From Epiperipatus broadwayi (taxonomy: Eukaryota; Onychophora; Udeonychophora; Euonychophora; Peripatidae), in the NCBI GenBank assembly GCA_028023455.1, contig JAQFVV010006231.1, positions 6,960,036-7,024,035 of the forward strand: 64,000 bases of DNA. Reading direction: 5' to 3'. Below are positions 32,040 to 43,520 of the stretch, piece after piece (positions within the stretch are counted from its first letter, which is position 1; each line of letters opens with the position of its first letter). A program made the position numbers and the translations under genes. The notes under the pieces are model-generated. The model saw nothing but the letters and a program-made list of their open reading frames with translations. It searched no databases and had not been told where the DNA came from.

Positions 32040-33004
32040 TGTACTCTTATTTTTTTTTGTACCACAATTTTAACATATTCTGACCTCACAATCTCTAATG
32101 ACGTGAGTCCTTGCTGAGCAGTAAAAGCATCAACATGCTACACCACAAAAAGTGACAACCATTGGTGACCCACATGAGTAGATCACTGTCAGGATGTCAT
32201 TGGGGTGCACCCCCTTACTTAGCGTGATGGAGAAGATAGCTGTATTTGAGAGAATTTGTCCATTAATCCTGTAGTTGTATTTATATTCGAAATTTGTTAT
32301 TCTACCAAATTTTGCCAATGATGTTTTCTAAGTCTGTTTGTCTGAATCCCATTAAGCAATTCTTTATTATTCCAGCTAGATTGATGGCTCTATTGATATC
32401 TATGGTGCATAATATTATCCCTTCCAAATTTCTTATTGTGTTTCTGAAGGCAATCCGTTGAGCATAGGTTTTAAATTCTACCATATATCTGTCATTTGAA
32501 TGGGTAAAAACTTCCAGATATCTTTGTTTATCACCATGTTTTAAAGCTTAATTCATTGAAAATTTGTATAGATTATTTTGTTGTAAAACTAATTCATTGA
32601 AAATTTGTACAGATTATTTTGTTGATTAGTTATGGCTAGTATTAAGGTTTTATCATTAATGTAATTAGAAAATGAGTCTAAGAGCAAATCATGAATGGAG
32701 TTATTAAATCTTGTATTAATATTTTGGTATTCTTCTTCTGAGATCTGTTTGAAATCATTTATTTCATTTAGCATTTCAAGTTGAGGGCCTTCATCTGTGT
32801 CAGTATCAATGATTGTTGAGAATGAAATTTTCATTAGAATTAAAAGATTGTCTATTTTCCTGATGAAATTTCTTTTTTTTTTTGTAATCATAGCCTCAGC
32901 ATTAGATTTTTTATTTAGAGTTGTTTTTTTAATTGGATGATTTCTCTAATCTTAGTGTGTTCAAATTCATCAAGATTTTCAATTAGCATTTTTTCTTTAT
33001 TGTG
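32040..33004 (-). pseudogene. N1 ORF1, C-terminal two thirds with a zinc knuckle
   Basis: Minus-strand frames 32,891-32,589, 32,484-32,302 and 32,318-32,130 form one broken protein. It has a charged, coiled-coil-like N-terminal part (EGPQLEMLNEINDFKQISEE), a middle with LEGIILCTIDINRAINLAG and a C-terminal CFYCSARTHVIRDC (about 32,130-32,089). The last is a perfect Cys-x2-Cys-x4-His-x4-Cys knuckle, apart from a stop just before it. ORF1 proteins of non-LTR elements bind element RNA. The N-terminal part lies beyond the N2 insertion at 35,200-35,720. Confidence 0.62.
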
Positions 33005-34850
33005 ATCATTTATAATGATGTGATGTGATGCGTGATGTACTATAGCTTCTCCTTAAACAGAGTCAGAAATCTCACCAACTATGCCCAGAGAAACTTGTTA
33101 GCTACTTTACTTTCCATTCCCCACCTAAGTTTTCCCATATTCTGCTCCATACCATTTCCACAACATAATCTTTGTCAACTCTATGACCTTTATATCTAAA
33201 TTCCCCTTATCTTTTCCAAAACCTAGCATAAAAATCAATAACCCATTTTCTCTATAATCACTTTTTTCAAATTTATTCTTCCATAACTTCATTATTTGTA
33301 CCCTTTCTGTTTTTAAGCATTTACATTCAATTAACAGATGCCTAATATTTTCTATTCCTTCCTTACATAATTTACAGACTAAATCACTCATATTTTGTGT
33401 TACAGACTAAATCAACCCTATTTTGTATTACAGACTAAATCACCCATATTTTTCCATTTACATGTATATTCTCTTGTTGCTAAAGATCCTGTTCGAGCTT
33501 TAAATAATAAACTATTTTCCTTACTATTATCATACATTAACTCACACCTAATGTCCTGTTTACTTCTACATATATTTAAACTCTTTACTCTCCATACTAG
33601 TTCTCCTTCTCTCTAACTTCCTTTTTTTTATTAATGAATCTATTCTTTTATCCCATTCCTTACCACTATAACACTCAACAATCATCCCACCTGTACAATA
33701 TACTGATATAAATTCTTTATCCATATCTTTTGCATACCATATTACCTTTCTCACCCATCTTGTTGACTGCCCTTTATTTGTAACTCAATTGAATACTATT
33801 TTAGCTATTCTTTTATTATCCATAAACAGCAATCTACCAAACATTTTCATTTTACTTTTTGCATCTCTCATATAAAAACTTGACCATCCCATTTCTCCTT
33901 GAATTGCCTCCCTTGCTGTCCATACATCTGCATCTAATGCATGTCTTCCTACTTCACTTTGTACTTTTTCTAAGTAATCTAATACCCCTTTATTAACACA
34001 TAACACATTATTACCATATGTTAACCCTACTACTGCAACTCCCATATAATTCTAGCTACATCATATCTATTATATGAAAACACTTAATTTCTTTATCAAT
34101 CCCTTTTTTTTCTTTGTTTCATTTATCAATTTTTTCTCCCATTCATCAAAATAATTTTTCTGATTACTTAAAATGATTCCCTAATAACTATATCTTTGCA
34201 CCACACTTAATTTTATATCCACCAATAAAAATTCTACATCTCTTTCCCAAGTATTAACCATCATTATATTTGATTTTTCTTCACTAAATTTAATTCCCAC
34301 CTTTTTATCCAGCCTTGCATATGTCCTCGGTATAACTTCCATATCTTCTTTCTGCACACAAAATATATCATCCGCAAAAAAAAAGACCTGATAAAGTATA
34401 TACTCCCTTGCCACCTATTAACGGTATCTCTAACCCTCTTTCTATTTGTCTTTCCATTTCACTCAAATACAACAAAAACAAAGTAGGTGACATGGGGCAT
34501 CTTTGCCTTAGTCCCACCCCATTTTTAACTTTAACTGATTCTATATTTCCTAATTGCCATGTTTAGTAATTATTTTCATATAATCTCTTAATAATATCCA
34601 CTAAAGCTTCATCCATTCCCAAATTTTCTAATCTATTTCTATTTATTCTATCATATGCCTTCTCTATATCTATAAAACTCATATATAACTGTCTACCTGA
34701 ATTCCTACTCATATCCATAAGTTATATAACTACAAATAAACTCACCTATATGCCTATCTACTCTCAAACCTCCTTGCATTTCCCCCACTACCTTATTCTC
34801 TTCCATCAATTTTACAACTTTTCTAGCCACCATACATGGAAAAACTTGAT
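33005..34850 (-). pseudogene. Non-LTR element N2, 5'-truncated copy N2a (RT to Cys/His end)
   Basis: Minus strand. RT begins near 34,845 with MVARKVVKLMEENKVVGEMQ and GLRVDRHI, passes a decayed motif A (EFYRYREGI near 34,660) and the intact catalytic FADD at 34,378-34,367 (FFFADDIFCVQKEDME). It then has GIKFSEEKSNIMMVN (about 34,295), YGNNVLCVNKGVLDYLE (34,020-33,960), WTAREAIQGEMGWSSFY (33,925-33,870) and the C-terminal CKLCKEGIENIRHLLIEC (33,375-33,322). The 3' end is a TGATG repeat (33,011-33,036 on the plus strand). No endonuclease is present, so the copy is 5'-truncated, the usual result of incomplete target-primed synthesis. Several frameshifts disable it. Confidence 0.75.
33371..33449. 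repeat. Three short tandem units in the N2 C-terminal region
   Basis: TACAGACTAAATCA occurs three times (about 33,373, 33,401 and 33,430) with CATATTTTG-type spacers. Confidence 0.7.
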
Positions 34851-34854
34851 ATAA

Positions 34855-35160
34855 AAGTGATGTAATGTGATGTACTGGGGCTACTCCTTAAACGACGTCA
34901 AGAATCTCAGCATTTATATCCAGAAAAACCTGTTAGCCACTTTATTTTTTATTCTCCATTCAAGTTTTCCCATATCCTGCTCCATCCCATTTCTACAACA
35001 TAATCTATGTCAACTCTATAGCCTTTATATCTAAATCCCCTTATCTTTTCCCAATCCCAGCATAAAAATCAATAATCCACTTTCTGTATAATCACTTTTT
35101 TCATATTTATTCTTCTATAACTATATTATATGTACACTTTCGGTTTTCAAGCATTTGATG
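34855..35160 (-). pseudogene. N2b: second, shorter copy of the N2 3' end
   Basis: Matches 33,016-33,325 along its whole length (for example TCCCATATCCTGCTCCATCC against TCCCATATTCTGCTCCATAC, and CCTTTATATCTAAATCCCC). It contains only the last coding part and the TGATG-type tail (34,858-34,880). Confidence 0.78.
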
Positions 35161-35212
35161 TGATGTGTTGTGATGTGATATACTGTAACTTCTTCTTGAT
35201 AGGAGTTCCCTG
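35157..35212 (-). repeat. N2c: tail-only third copy
   Basis: GATGTGATGTGTTGTGATGTGATATACTGTAAC at 35,157-35,189 repeats the tail and first bases of the N2 3' end. N2a, N2b and N2c thus lie head to tail. Confidence 0.6.
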
Positions 35213-35720
35213 CCTTATTGTATCCTTTATAACCTGAATTGGGTTTAAACTAGTTTTTGAGAAGTTTTTGTGTTTGTTTGTAAGAGTTGGAAAATGTTTT
35301 CCATTTGTTTTATATTTTGAGTCATTAGCACAGAGTTCCTATTCCAATCACTGTTCATTTTGATTACACTTATCGGTCTCTGATGTTTTAAAGTAATTTT
35401 CAATCTCTAGTTTTCTTTGATCTCTACAGTAATTATCGTTTTTGTTGAAGACTGATTAGAATAGTTATTAAAGGAGGCTAAATGTTGAGATTTGGATTGT
35501 TCTTTGTCTTTTAAAGAGGTTTATTATAGGTTTGATAAGTTCTGAGATTTTTATTATTACAAGATTTAATGTCAGCCATTTTATCATTTTTGATAGTTAT
35601 TTCTTATCCTTGCCTGAGACAGATTTGGAGAGTCCCCCCCCCTTTCATGAATATTAATAAGTTCAAAATTGTTACCATCTTTCCTGGGTCCTTTGTTTAA
35701 CCCATTTCTGCAGCTTTATA
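35213..35720 (-). pseudogene. N1 ORF1, N-terminal part (beyond the N2 cluster)
   Basis: On the minus strand this reads ITVEIKENxRLKITLKHQRP then SVIKMNSDWNRNS and QTNTKTSQKL, a basic and polar sequence that fits the N-terminus of a non-LTR ORF1. The word TTATTGTATCCTTTATAA at 35,214-35,231 resembles TTATTGTGATCATTTATAA at 32,990-33,008 on the other side of N2. It is probably the target duplication of N2, which would make ORF1 continuous across the cluster. Confidence 0.45.
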
Positions 35721-35889
35721 GGATCTCCAAATGATTGATGTGAATCACTTAATGCCACATAGCATGGAAGATGATGATCTGAACTAACTGATCTGAATGA
35801 TTTAGTTTACTAATTCTGTATAAGAATTACTTTCTGATTCATCACGTTTACAAAGCTTATTTGCTATTTCTATGATCCTGGATTCTGAA

Positions 35890-37115
35890 AAAAAACCATC
35901 AAAACATCAGATAATCTCCATTTTATATGCTTACACTTGTTGTTAATAAAAATACCAAACTCTCAATATAGTAATACCATCAAGTGCAAGCCTTCATAAT
36001 CAATGGATTCAGCAAGTTTTGTGCATAAAATCCCTATCTACTGCCTATTCATCCAACATCCTCAGACTAGTTTTGAACTTGTGGCTTTCATTAGTGAGCA
36101 GCCTTGGGTTTGAGAGCATTTCACCTAGATCTTAGTATGTAATGCAACCTTCCAGCAGCCACTTTTTATCTATTTGGTTAACTATAAAAGCTAGGAGTCC
36201 AACACCATAATGTTGCCAACCCAAACTCATTCATTTGTTCAATTAGATCTGAAGTCACATTATCTTTGGTTTTAAAAAAAAATAGTCACCAATATTCTAT
36301 GGGCAGGATACATGTAAAACCATCAAAACATTACATGATCATTTAATATGCTTACACTTACTGTTAATAAGAGTACCAAATTCCATACAGTAGTGTCACC
36401 AGGTGCATGCTCTCACAGTCAATGGGTGCAGGAATATATGTGTATGAAATACCTATCTATTGTCTACTCATTTAAAATGACCAGATTAGTTTCTTGCTTG
36501 TGGCTTTCATTAGTGAGGAGCCTTGGATTTGAGAGCATTGCACCTAGATCTGAAGGGTTGCATTAGATCCTAAGATCTAGGTGCAGTGCTCTCAAATCCA
36601 AGACTGCTCACTTATGAAAGTCATAAATTAGAAACTAGTCTAGGCATGTTATGAAGGCTTGATGGCATTACTGTATGAAGAATTTGGTACTCTTATTAAC
36701 AGCATGCATAAGCAAAATGGAAATCATGATTTTTGATGGTTTTATACCTATCCTGACCATAGGATAATGATGACTGTGGGTTTTGACAAATATATGACTA
36801 TACAAGCAAATGAGCTTGGGTTGGAAGTATTGTGGTGTTTTCATCTTGGGCTCCTAGCTTTATAGCTAACTGAATAAGTAAAAGGTGGCTGTTGGAGGGT
36901 TGCATTAAATCCTAAGATCTACATCCAGTGCTCTCAAATGCAAAACCCTCACTGATGAAGGTCACAAGCTAGAAACTAGTCTGAGGATGTTGGATGAGTA
37001 GGCATTAGATAGAGATTTTATGCACAAACCTTCCTGCATCCACTGATTATGAAGGCTTTGCACTTGGTGGCACTGCTGTATGGAGAGTTTTTTACTCATT
37101 AGATTCTGAAAATAA
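35890..37115. repeat. Fold-back inverted repeat with two units per arm
   Basis: Arms are about 35,890-36,551 and 36,575-37,115. The centre is GCACCTAGATCT (36,539-36,550), a loop of about 24 bases, then AGATCTAGGTGC. Each arm holds two diverged copies of a unit of about 330 bases containing CTTGTGGCTTTCATTAGTGA, GCTTACACTT, TACCAAA and GAGAGCATTxCACCTAGATC. It resembles fold-back elements and palindromic MITEs. No coding capacity is seen. Confidence 0.75.
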
Positions 37116-37191
37116 GAGTAAGGTGGCAACTTTCATAATATAGTCTTTTGTGGAATTGACAATAAAACATTTTTTAAAATATATTGTATAT

Positions 37192-37569
37192 AATTGCCAT
37201 TTTGCAGCATCAAATTCAACAATACTGCATTATGTTGATACCATTTTTTTAGTTCTATAAATTATGTATCTATTTTTAGATTATTACTAGTTGAATTTAT
37301 AAAATACTAGAAGTACTTATTTTCTAATTATGGTAGTTGTTATGTTTGGCTTAAAACCCAGCAATTAATGATAGTAGCTAAATTGCCATTTTGCAGCATC
37401 AAATTCAACAATACTGCATTATGTTGATACCATTTTTTTAGTTCTATAAATTATGTATCTATTTTTAGATTATTACTAGTTGAATTTATAAAATACTAGA
37501 AGTACTTATTTTCTGATTATGGTAGTTGTTATGTTTGGCTTAAAACCCAGCAATTAATGATAGTAGCTA
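37192..37569. repeat. Near-identical 189-base tandem duplication
   Basis: Unit 1 is 37,192-37,380 and unit 2 is 37,381-37,569. I see one difference (TTTTCTAATTATGG against TTTTCTGATTATGG). The start is AATTGCCATTTTGCAGCATC in both. Confidence 0.9.
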
Positions 37570-37589
37570 AATGTGAAGGGATTCAAATG

Positions 37590-39250
37590 TAGGATAGAAC
37601 AAAAATAATAACACTCTAGAATTTAAGTAAATTAAATAACTTTTACTATCAACTAGTTTTTATAAAATTCAAATGGTATATAACCAATAAGTATTATTAT
37701 TGGGAAATACATGCTTTTACATGTCTTTACTGAGGATCTGGAAAGGTGATCTTAGATTCTGTTAATATGCTCATGCACACACAAAAAGATAAATTATGTT
37801 AATTACAGGAAGCTAGAGCTGATAATAGTCATATTGTAGCAGTGTGAATAGGGGCTGACCCTACTGGCAGTTATTACTAAAATTGATAAAAAAAAATGGT
37901 TTCCCAGAAAACTACCAGATGATCTTCACAAATCTCATGGAATTTACATAATAAGTTGACAACAAATAAGAGCTCCATTTTAACTACTGATAAAATACTA
38001 TTCTAGTGTATTGAAGTTACTACACAATGGTCATCCTAGTATAGTGAGTGAAAAAATGCTTGCAGTTATGTGTGATAGCCCAGGATTAATCCCGATTTCA
38101 AATCCATTAAAAGGTGCAGAGTGTCAGTAATTAGCAAATGTGCAGCTGAAGAAAATTATCCCATGGCTAAAAATTGATAAGCTTTAGAGTATGTGCACAA
38201 TGATTATGTTGTTCCATTTATTGATCATATAATTAGTTAGGATTGATGCTGGCTTTAAATGGGTAGAGTTTCAGCAGAAATTCTCAGGTATTAAAAAAAT
38301 ATTTCATGAATCACCTGAAATCCTTTGTCTGATAATAATACAGGATTTACTTTATCTGAGTTTGAGAAATTTTTACTAAATGGGAGTTTACGCATGTTCA
38401 AACTACAGCATATCATATTGAATTAAATGGAATAACAGAAAAAGCAGTACAATGGCTAAAAAAACTCTCACTAAAAGTAATAGAATCATTATACAATAAA
38501 TCATAAATATGGCTATGCAATACCAACATAGCAGTTACATGCAAGTAACTGCAAAATTATTAATGGAAACTCCATAGTAAAAATGTCCATTCTGGTTCCT
38601 GGAGAAAATCACCAAGTACCCACAGAAGAAAGGTATATCTATTCAATTGGAGTTTAGATATGTGTCAATTTTCAGAAGAGGTGAATAGAAGGGTTTGTGA
38701 TCACAATCTTATCTAACCAAATAGTGGGTCAAAATCACTCTTAGATTCAACACACAGATCACATTGCTGAGAGACAAAGAAATTCAATTGTAAATCATCA
38801 GAATGCAATAAATATCTTTCAATAATTACAACTAAAAAAGTGATGTTCTCAATGGAGAATATAAACAATGAACTATCAGAATAGAACAATAAATTAATAT
38901 TGAGAGTTACAACAAGGGAAAGAAATTGATAAATAAGACTAGATCTCAAGTATTTAAAAAGCTATGAGTGATGCAATAGGAAAAATCAAAGTTTTCCAAA
39001 GTGAAATAAGGTATGTGTGTTATAAATAACAATATGTTTAGCACACACAAAAAAATTAAATTAAGATTATAATAATGGAAAACTTTCACATAAACTAATA
39101 ATCACTTCAGAGTTAGAGATGAATAAAATGCATTAGCCATTGGCCAGCAAAGGAATGGAGGACTAGTTAGATTTACCCAGTTTATCTTCATTGAAGATCT
39201 GAAAGAGAATCTTGGACTCTGCTAATAAGTTTACAGGATTTATATTATAG
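37590..39250 (+). pseudogene. Ty3/gypsy element E4, reduced to integrase and LTR pieces
   Basis: The integrase zinc finger reads LKLLHNGHPSIVSEKMLA at 38,014-38,067, followed by a Cys-x-x-Cys site damaged by a two-base deletion (about 38,115). The core contains HESPEILCLI (38,305) and LSEFEKF (38,358), homologous to E1. After pol ends near 38,945 with KYLKSYE, the sequence matches the E1 3'-terminal region. A direct repeat (TCTTxAxTGAxGATCTGxAA at about 37,718 and 39,177) before and after integrase suggests that both LTRs remain in part and that gag-RT was deleted. It is the same family as E1, on the opposite strand. Confidence 0.65.
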
Positions 39251-39279
39251 GTTTATATGCATTGAGGTTTGTAATGCTG

Positions 39280-39608
39280 CTGCAAATCAATAATTTATAA
39301 ATATCATACAGTTAAATGATATAAGGGTAATAAGTTTGCTTGTAAGCTAGTTATTTTTATAAATTAAATACAGCTTAGAGCTTTCGAGAATGCTGCAAAT
39401 CAATATTTTATAAATATCATACAGTTAAATGATATAAGGGTAATAAGTTTGCTTGTAAGCTAGTTATTTTTATAAATTATTAGAGCTTTCGAGAATGCTG
39501 CAAATCAATATTTTATAAATATCATACAGTTAAATGATATAAGGGTAATAAGTTTGCTTGTAAGCTAGTTATTTTTATAAATTAAATACAGCTTAGAGCT
39601 TTCGAGAA
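39280..39608. repeat. Three tandem units of 105-113 bases
   Basis: CTGCAAATCAATATTTTATA starts units at 39,280, 39,393 and 39,498. The units share CATACAGTTAAATGATATAA and GCTTGTAAGCTAG. The middle unit lacks about 10 bases (AAATACAGCT). Identity is very high. Confidence 0.9.
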
Positions 39609-39915
39609 CTTCTGGCATTCTCAGATTTATAGCAAGATGAACTATAATTATAATGAACTATATATTTGAAGAGATTAAAATTTTTATTTAAATTTAATGT
39701 TAAATATTTAAATTATAGCATCCATTTTTTTGGAAAAAGGTAATGATGAGTCTCTATGTTTGATAGCATTCATATTGTTGGCTATATAGCAAGTCTCCCT
39801 AATTTTTCTCTTTGAACCATTTCATTCAATGTATTGGATGGGTGCAAAGAAGGGGATAAATTGATGTAAATTTTCAATCTGGATTACTCATATAAACAAG
39901 TGAGTATATATATAT

Positions 39916-42417
39916 TGTAACAGTCAAAACACGTGTATCTCGTTAACATATTGCAGAATTCGACCACCACACAGAACAGCAGCACCATCGAGTAGCGAAG
40001 CCACCGGTAATACTGAGTTCGAACATAGTTTATCGGTTCCACAATACAATCTACGGAATAACGCCTCTGATGCGACATAAGTAAACACTTCTTTAGGCAC
40101 GGTAGTCAGGGAGATGCACGAGGTTCATGGGTTTTGTTTCCGAGTTGGCCAACAATCAAACGAATATTAACTAACACATATAATCGAGGAAATATATATA
40201 ATGGGCATCGAGCAAATGAAAACTTAACTACAGACGTATAGTTAAAATTATTTATTTACATTTTTAATAAAAGACAACATTAGTAAGGTTATTGATCATA
40301 TTTTTAAATTAAGAGTTTCAATATCTAATTGGCAATATTATATATAGAAAATACATTTCTTTACTAGGAGCATTTATTTATAGGAAGGCGTAATCCAGCT
40401 ACCCAGGGTTCTCGAGTGAGTATTTCTAATGCGTGCTGTCAGGAATTTATACTTTGCACTGCCAGAGTCATCAGTAACGGCGGACATACATTTATTTAAT
40501 AAAAATCTTTATTTTACGACTAAGGGCAAACATTTATTTGAGAGTATATGACGAAGATAATGCCGAGGCGGAGTGATGGAGAGAATAATAAACTAATATC
40601 AAAGAACACGTGGTACGCTTTAGAAGGGCGATGTAAAATGGCAGCGCTTCTACTGCAAGACCGTGAATAAGTTATAAGGGTCTTCGGGTTGGTCTCTGCC
40701 TCGACCCGAAGAGGTAAGGTGTCACAATAGCATAACCAGGGACAAGCGGTCCGTGTCGCAATTTGCCAGCTGGCTGCGTGACAGTCGTCAAGCCCTACGG
40801 GAACATTGATCATGTCCGCTTGCGTAGGACGACTGGGGTTAATTCAAACATGGAGAATCCGGAGTGTTCACGGCGTGGAATGAGCCATCGGGGCTTCAAA
40901 ACGTAACACATATATAATATCTAAAAGATTGCGGTAACATTTAACTAATTTCAAACTCGGCCCAACATTATCAACTTTGACTGAAAGAAAATTGGTGACT
41001 CTCAAAGAAATGAGATTTACATAATTATTCATTAACATTTAATAATAATAAAAATATCTAAAAAGGGAATTATTATAGCAAGTATGCCAGCTATTACGGA
41101 GTAGTCGACCCTGCATTACAATAACTGATTCTTTGAATGCGTGTCGATTTATATGAAATTTAAGTTATTTATAAAAGCAATATTAATGACAATTCGACAC
41201 GCATTCACTGTTTGAGCGATTATGGATTTAGCTTTAACACTAAGACAATTCTGAGAAGGTAATATTTCAATGATAATGATTAATAAAATATAGATTTAAG
41301 AAATACACACCTAAGAAGTGATCGAGGGAGGGTAAGCTAGATTATGCGAGAAGTTTACAGATTACATGAATTCTTAAATTTTAGTTTCACAAATTTACAA
41401 TTTTTTTACATTTAGAAGTTATACAAATAATAGGAGATGAGCTATAGCTTATTATTACTAGAGTACTCTATAAGTTGGAATACATAAACACAGGTACCTG
41501 TTTTATAAGTTGTTTTCGTCCATTGGTTTAATAGCAGATTGTTCGTAATTAGAAATTTTCTTTCTTGTCCTGGGCATGTTGTTTTATTGATTTTTTTAAC
41601 AGCAGCGGCTTTCTTGTTTATTTCAGGCAGCAGATCATTTTGGTGTCTTTACGATGGGCAAGGTGAAGCTCAGCATATGGTGGGCCATCTTCCGATGGAG
41701 AATAATTTCGGTGCTTACTCGGTCATACCTTGTAGTATTAATTTATTTAAGATATTTTAGACGCTCCACTCGAGAGCAAAGCTGAAATTCAAGTCCAAAT
41801 CTTTAGCAAGTCTAAGATGGCCTCTTTTTCTTATCTTAATCTTTTAATTTTTCTGTTGAGATATTTTTAGGTTTTATTAATCTTGCCCTCAGGATAATCA
41901 ATGCTCTGCTGGTTTTAATTAGAAAGAAATTTGCTGTCTATTGTTTGTTTTTCTTTACATTCGTTAATTACATTTTTCTAGGAATTTTGCTATAATTAAT
42001 TTATTATCTATCACTGACCGATGATTTTACATTTTCAAAGACAAAAGGGAATAAAATTATTTTAACTTTAATTAATTATTGCATCAGATTTTGTTAGAAT
42101 TATTATTTAACGAAATTTAAACTAAACAACAAATACGAACTTTATAAGATTCAAAATAAATGATTAATATTACACAAAAGTTTATTTAACTAGAAGGAAT
42201 CTAAATTACATTATTTTATCCGTATTTATTGCGTTTAATTTGAGATCGAAATGTGTGCGTGTTTATGTTGAGTTCTACATATATTAATACATTTTTAATA
42301 TTGTTACACACACAATTCGATACCAAAAAGTTTAAATTTGGGTGGGATAGACCGGTCAGTGAGAGACGACAGAAAAAAGGTGAAACTTGAGATTCGAATA
42401 CGAATCTCACTGTTTCA
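39916..42417 (+). mobile_element. Element Y: 2.5 kb CpG-containing LTR-like insertion with ATAT flanks
   Basis: Starts TGTAACAG and ends CTGTTTCA (7 of 8 bases inverted), with ATAT directly outside each end (39,912-39,915 and 42,418-42,421). A second, older copy lies at 49,964-51,868 in the gag of E5 and confirms both ends (TGTGG... and ...CTTACTGTTTCA). The interior keeps many CpG (40,640-40,880) and has no recognisable gag or pol. The ends, target and size resemble X, so a solo LTR of a related long-LTR family is most likely. The plus-strand frame 41,539-41,760 and the minus-strand frame 40,813-40,520 are unrecognised. The strand is assigned by analogy with X only. Confidence 0.58.
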
Positions 42418-42499
42418 ATATATATATATGTATGTATGTGTTATAATAATGTATTTATTAGTAATATATACATACAAACACATTTAATTTCTAACGTAT

Positions 42500-43073
42500 T
42501 TACAGATTTAAGTAATGGTGGCTATACTCCACCTGCTACAGTCTAGCAAAGTATAGCTACTAGTTCTAAGGTGGATTGTTAAAGAAGGTTCTGCACATGC
42601 TTTTATAGATTTCTCTACCCACTTCCAACTGTACTTGACAGCCTGCCTCATAAGTAGGTATGGTGACTCCGGCTATCTTTACAACTTGCCTCAAGTTGGC
42701 TTTGATTCTGGAAACTGCCAGTCCTAACATGGCCTTGACTCACTATGTTAATCATTACCTTTGATAGCTATAGTCTGGAGAATGATTACTGCTGTTCAGA
42801 TTATTAGAAATATTATACATGGAGAACTAGGCTAATGCATACTGTCTTTTAGATTTGACAGTCGTTCTTTGCCTTACTTTCAAAAGAGCTGAAAATTTAT
42901 TCCCAGCTTCCCAATTTTAATGGAAACATTGGATTTAGTGAGCATATTGTTGTCATTGACTGTGTGTTATCTTTATATATGCACATTGGTTAGTAGCAAT
43001 GAATGCTCAATACAATTATGATAAGAACGGAGTCTGGAATAGTTCATTATTTGAAGGCAAAGTGAGATTGACA
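42500..43073 (-). repeat. E6 3' LTR (probable)
   Basis: On the minus strand a purine tract CCAGGGGGAGGAAA (43,087-43,074) is followed by TGTCAATCTCACTTTGCC, the expected LTR start. The LTR end toward 42,500 was not fixed because no partner copy is in the window. Confidence 0.5.
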
Positions 43074-43087
43074 TTTCCTCCCCCTGG

Positions 43088-43520
43088 TTAAAGTAACCCT
43101 GGAGAATGTAGTCATGAAGATGGGTTGGAAGATGTTTTCATCACTTTGTTGCATTGTCTGGTTTAGTGATGATGTCAATAGGGTCACTGTTGTCATTGTT
43201 TGGAGCTCTTGGTATTGAAGTTCCATTATGGCTGGCTGATGACTTATCTCTGATAGACTGCATCTGTTTCATCTGATTCAGTTTTGCTAATGGCTAGTCT
43301 TGTAGCTGTAGATTCATGCAACCATTTGATGACACATCACTGTTACCACTTTTCATCTGGTGAGACTTCTTTACTCTTGCATCATAGATTTGACAAAAGA
43401 ACTGAATAATAATAATCCTCTTAACCACATACAAAGAATATTGGAAGCAGAATCTAATCTTGGAAAATATATAACTGAAAACAATTTACTGTCTTTGCTC
43501 TCTTTTTTTTATTGATAAAT
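43088..43520 (-). pseudogene. E6, end of a gypsy-like pol
   Basis: Minus strand: SNGCMNLQLQD, LAKLNQMKQMQSIRDKS and IPRAPNNDNSDPIDIIT, then PTHLHDYILQG just before the purine tract. A Pro-Thr-x-Leu-x-Asp-Tyr-Ile end followed by a purine tract and a TG start is the layout of gypsy pol 3' ends. No integrase core is visible upstream, so the class assignment rests on position and this short tail. Confidence 0.4.

Noticed and set aside
35890-39608. CRISPR-like array from the repeated units
   Set aside because: The DNA is eukaryotic, the units are long and adjacent, and there are no spacers of regular size.
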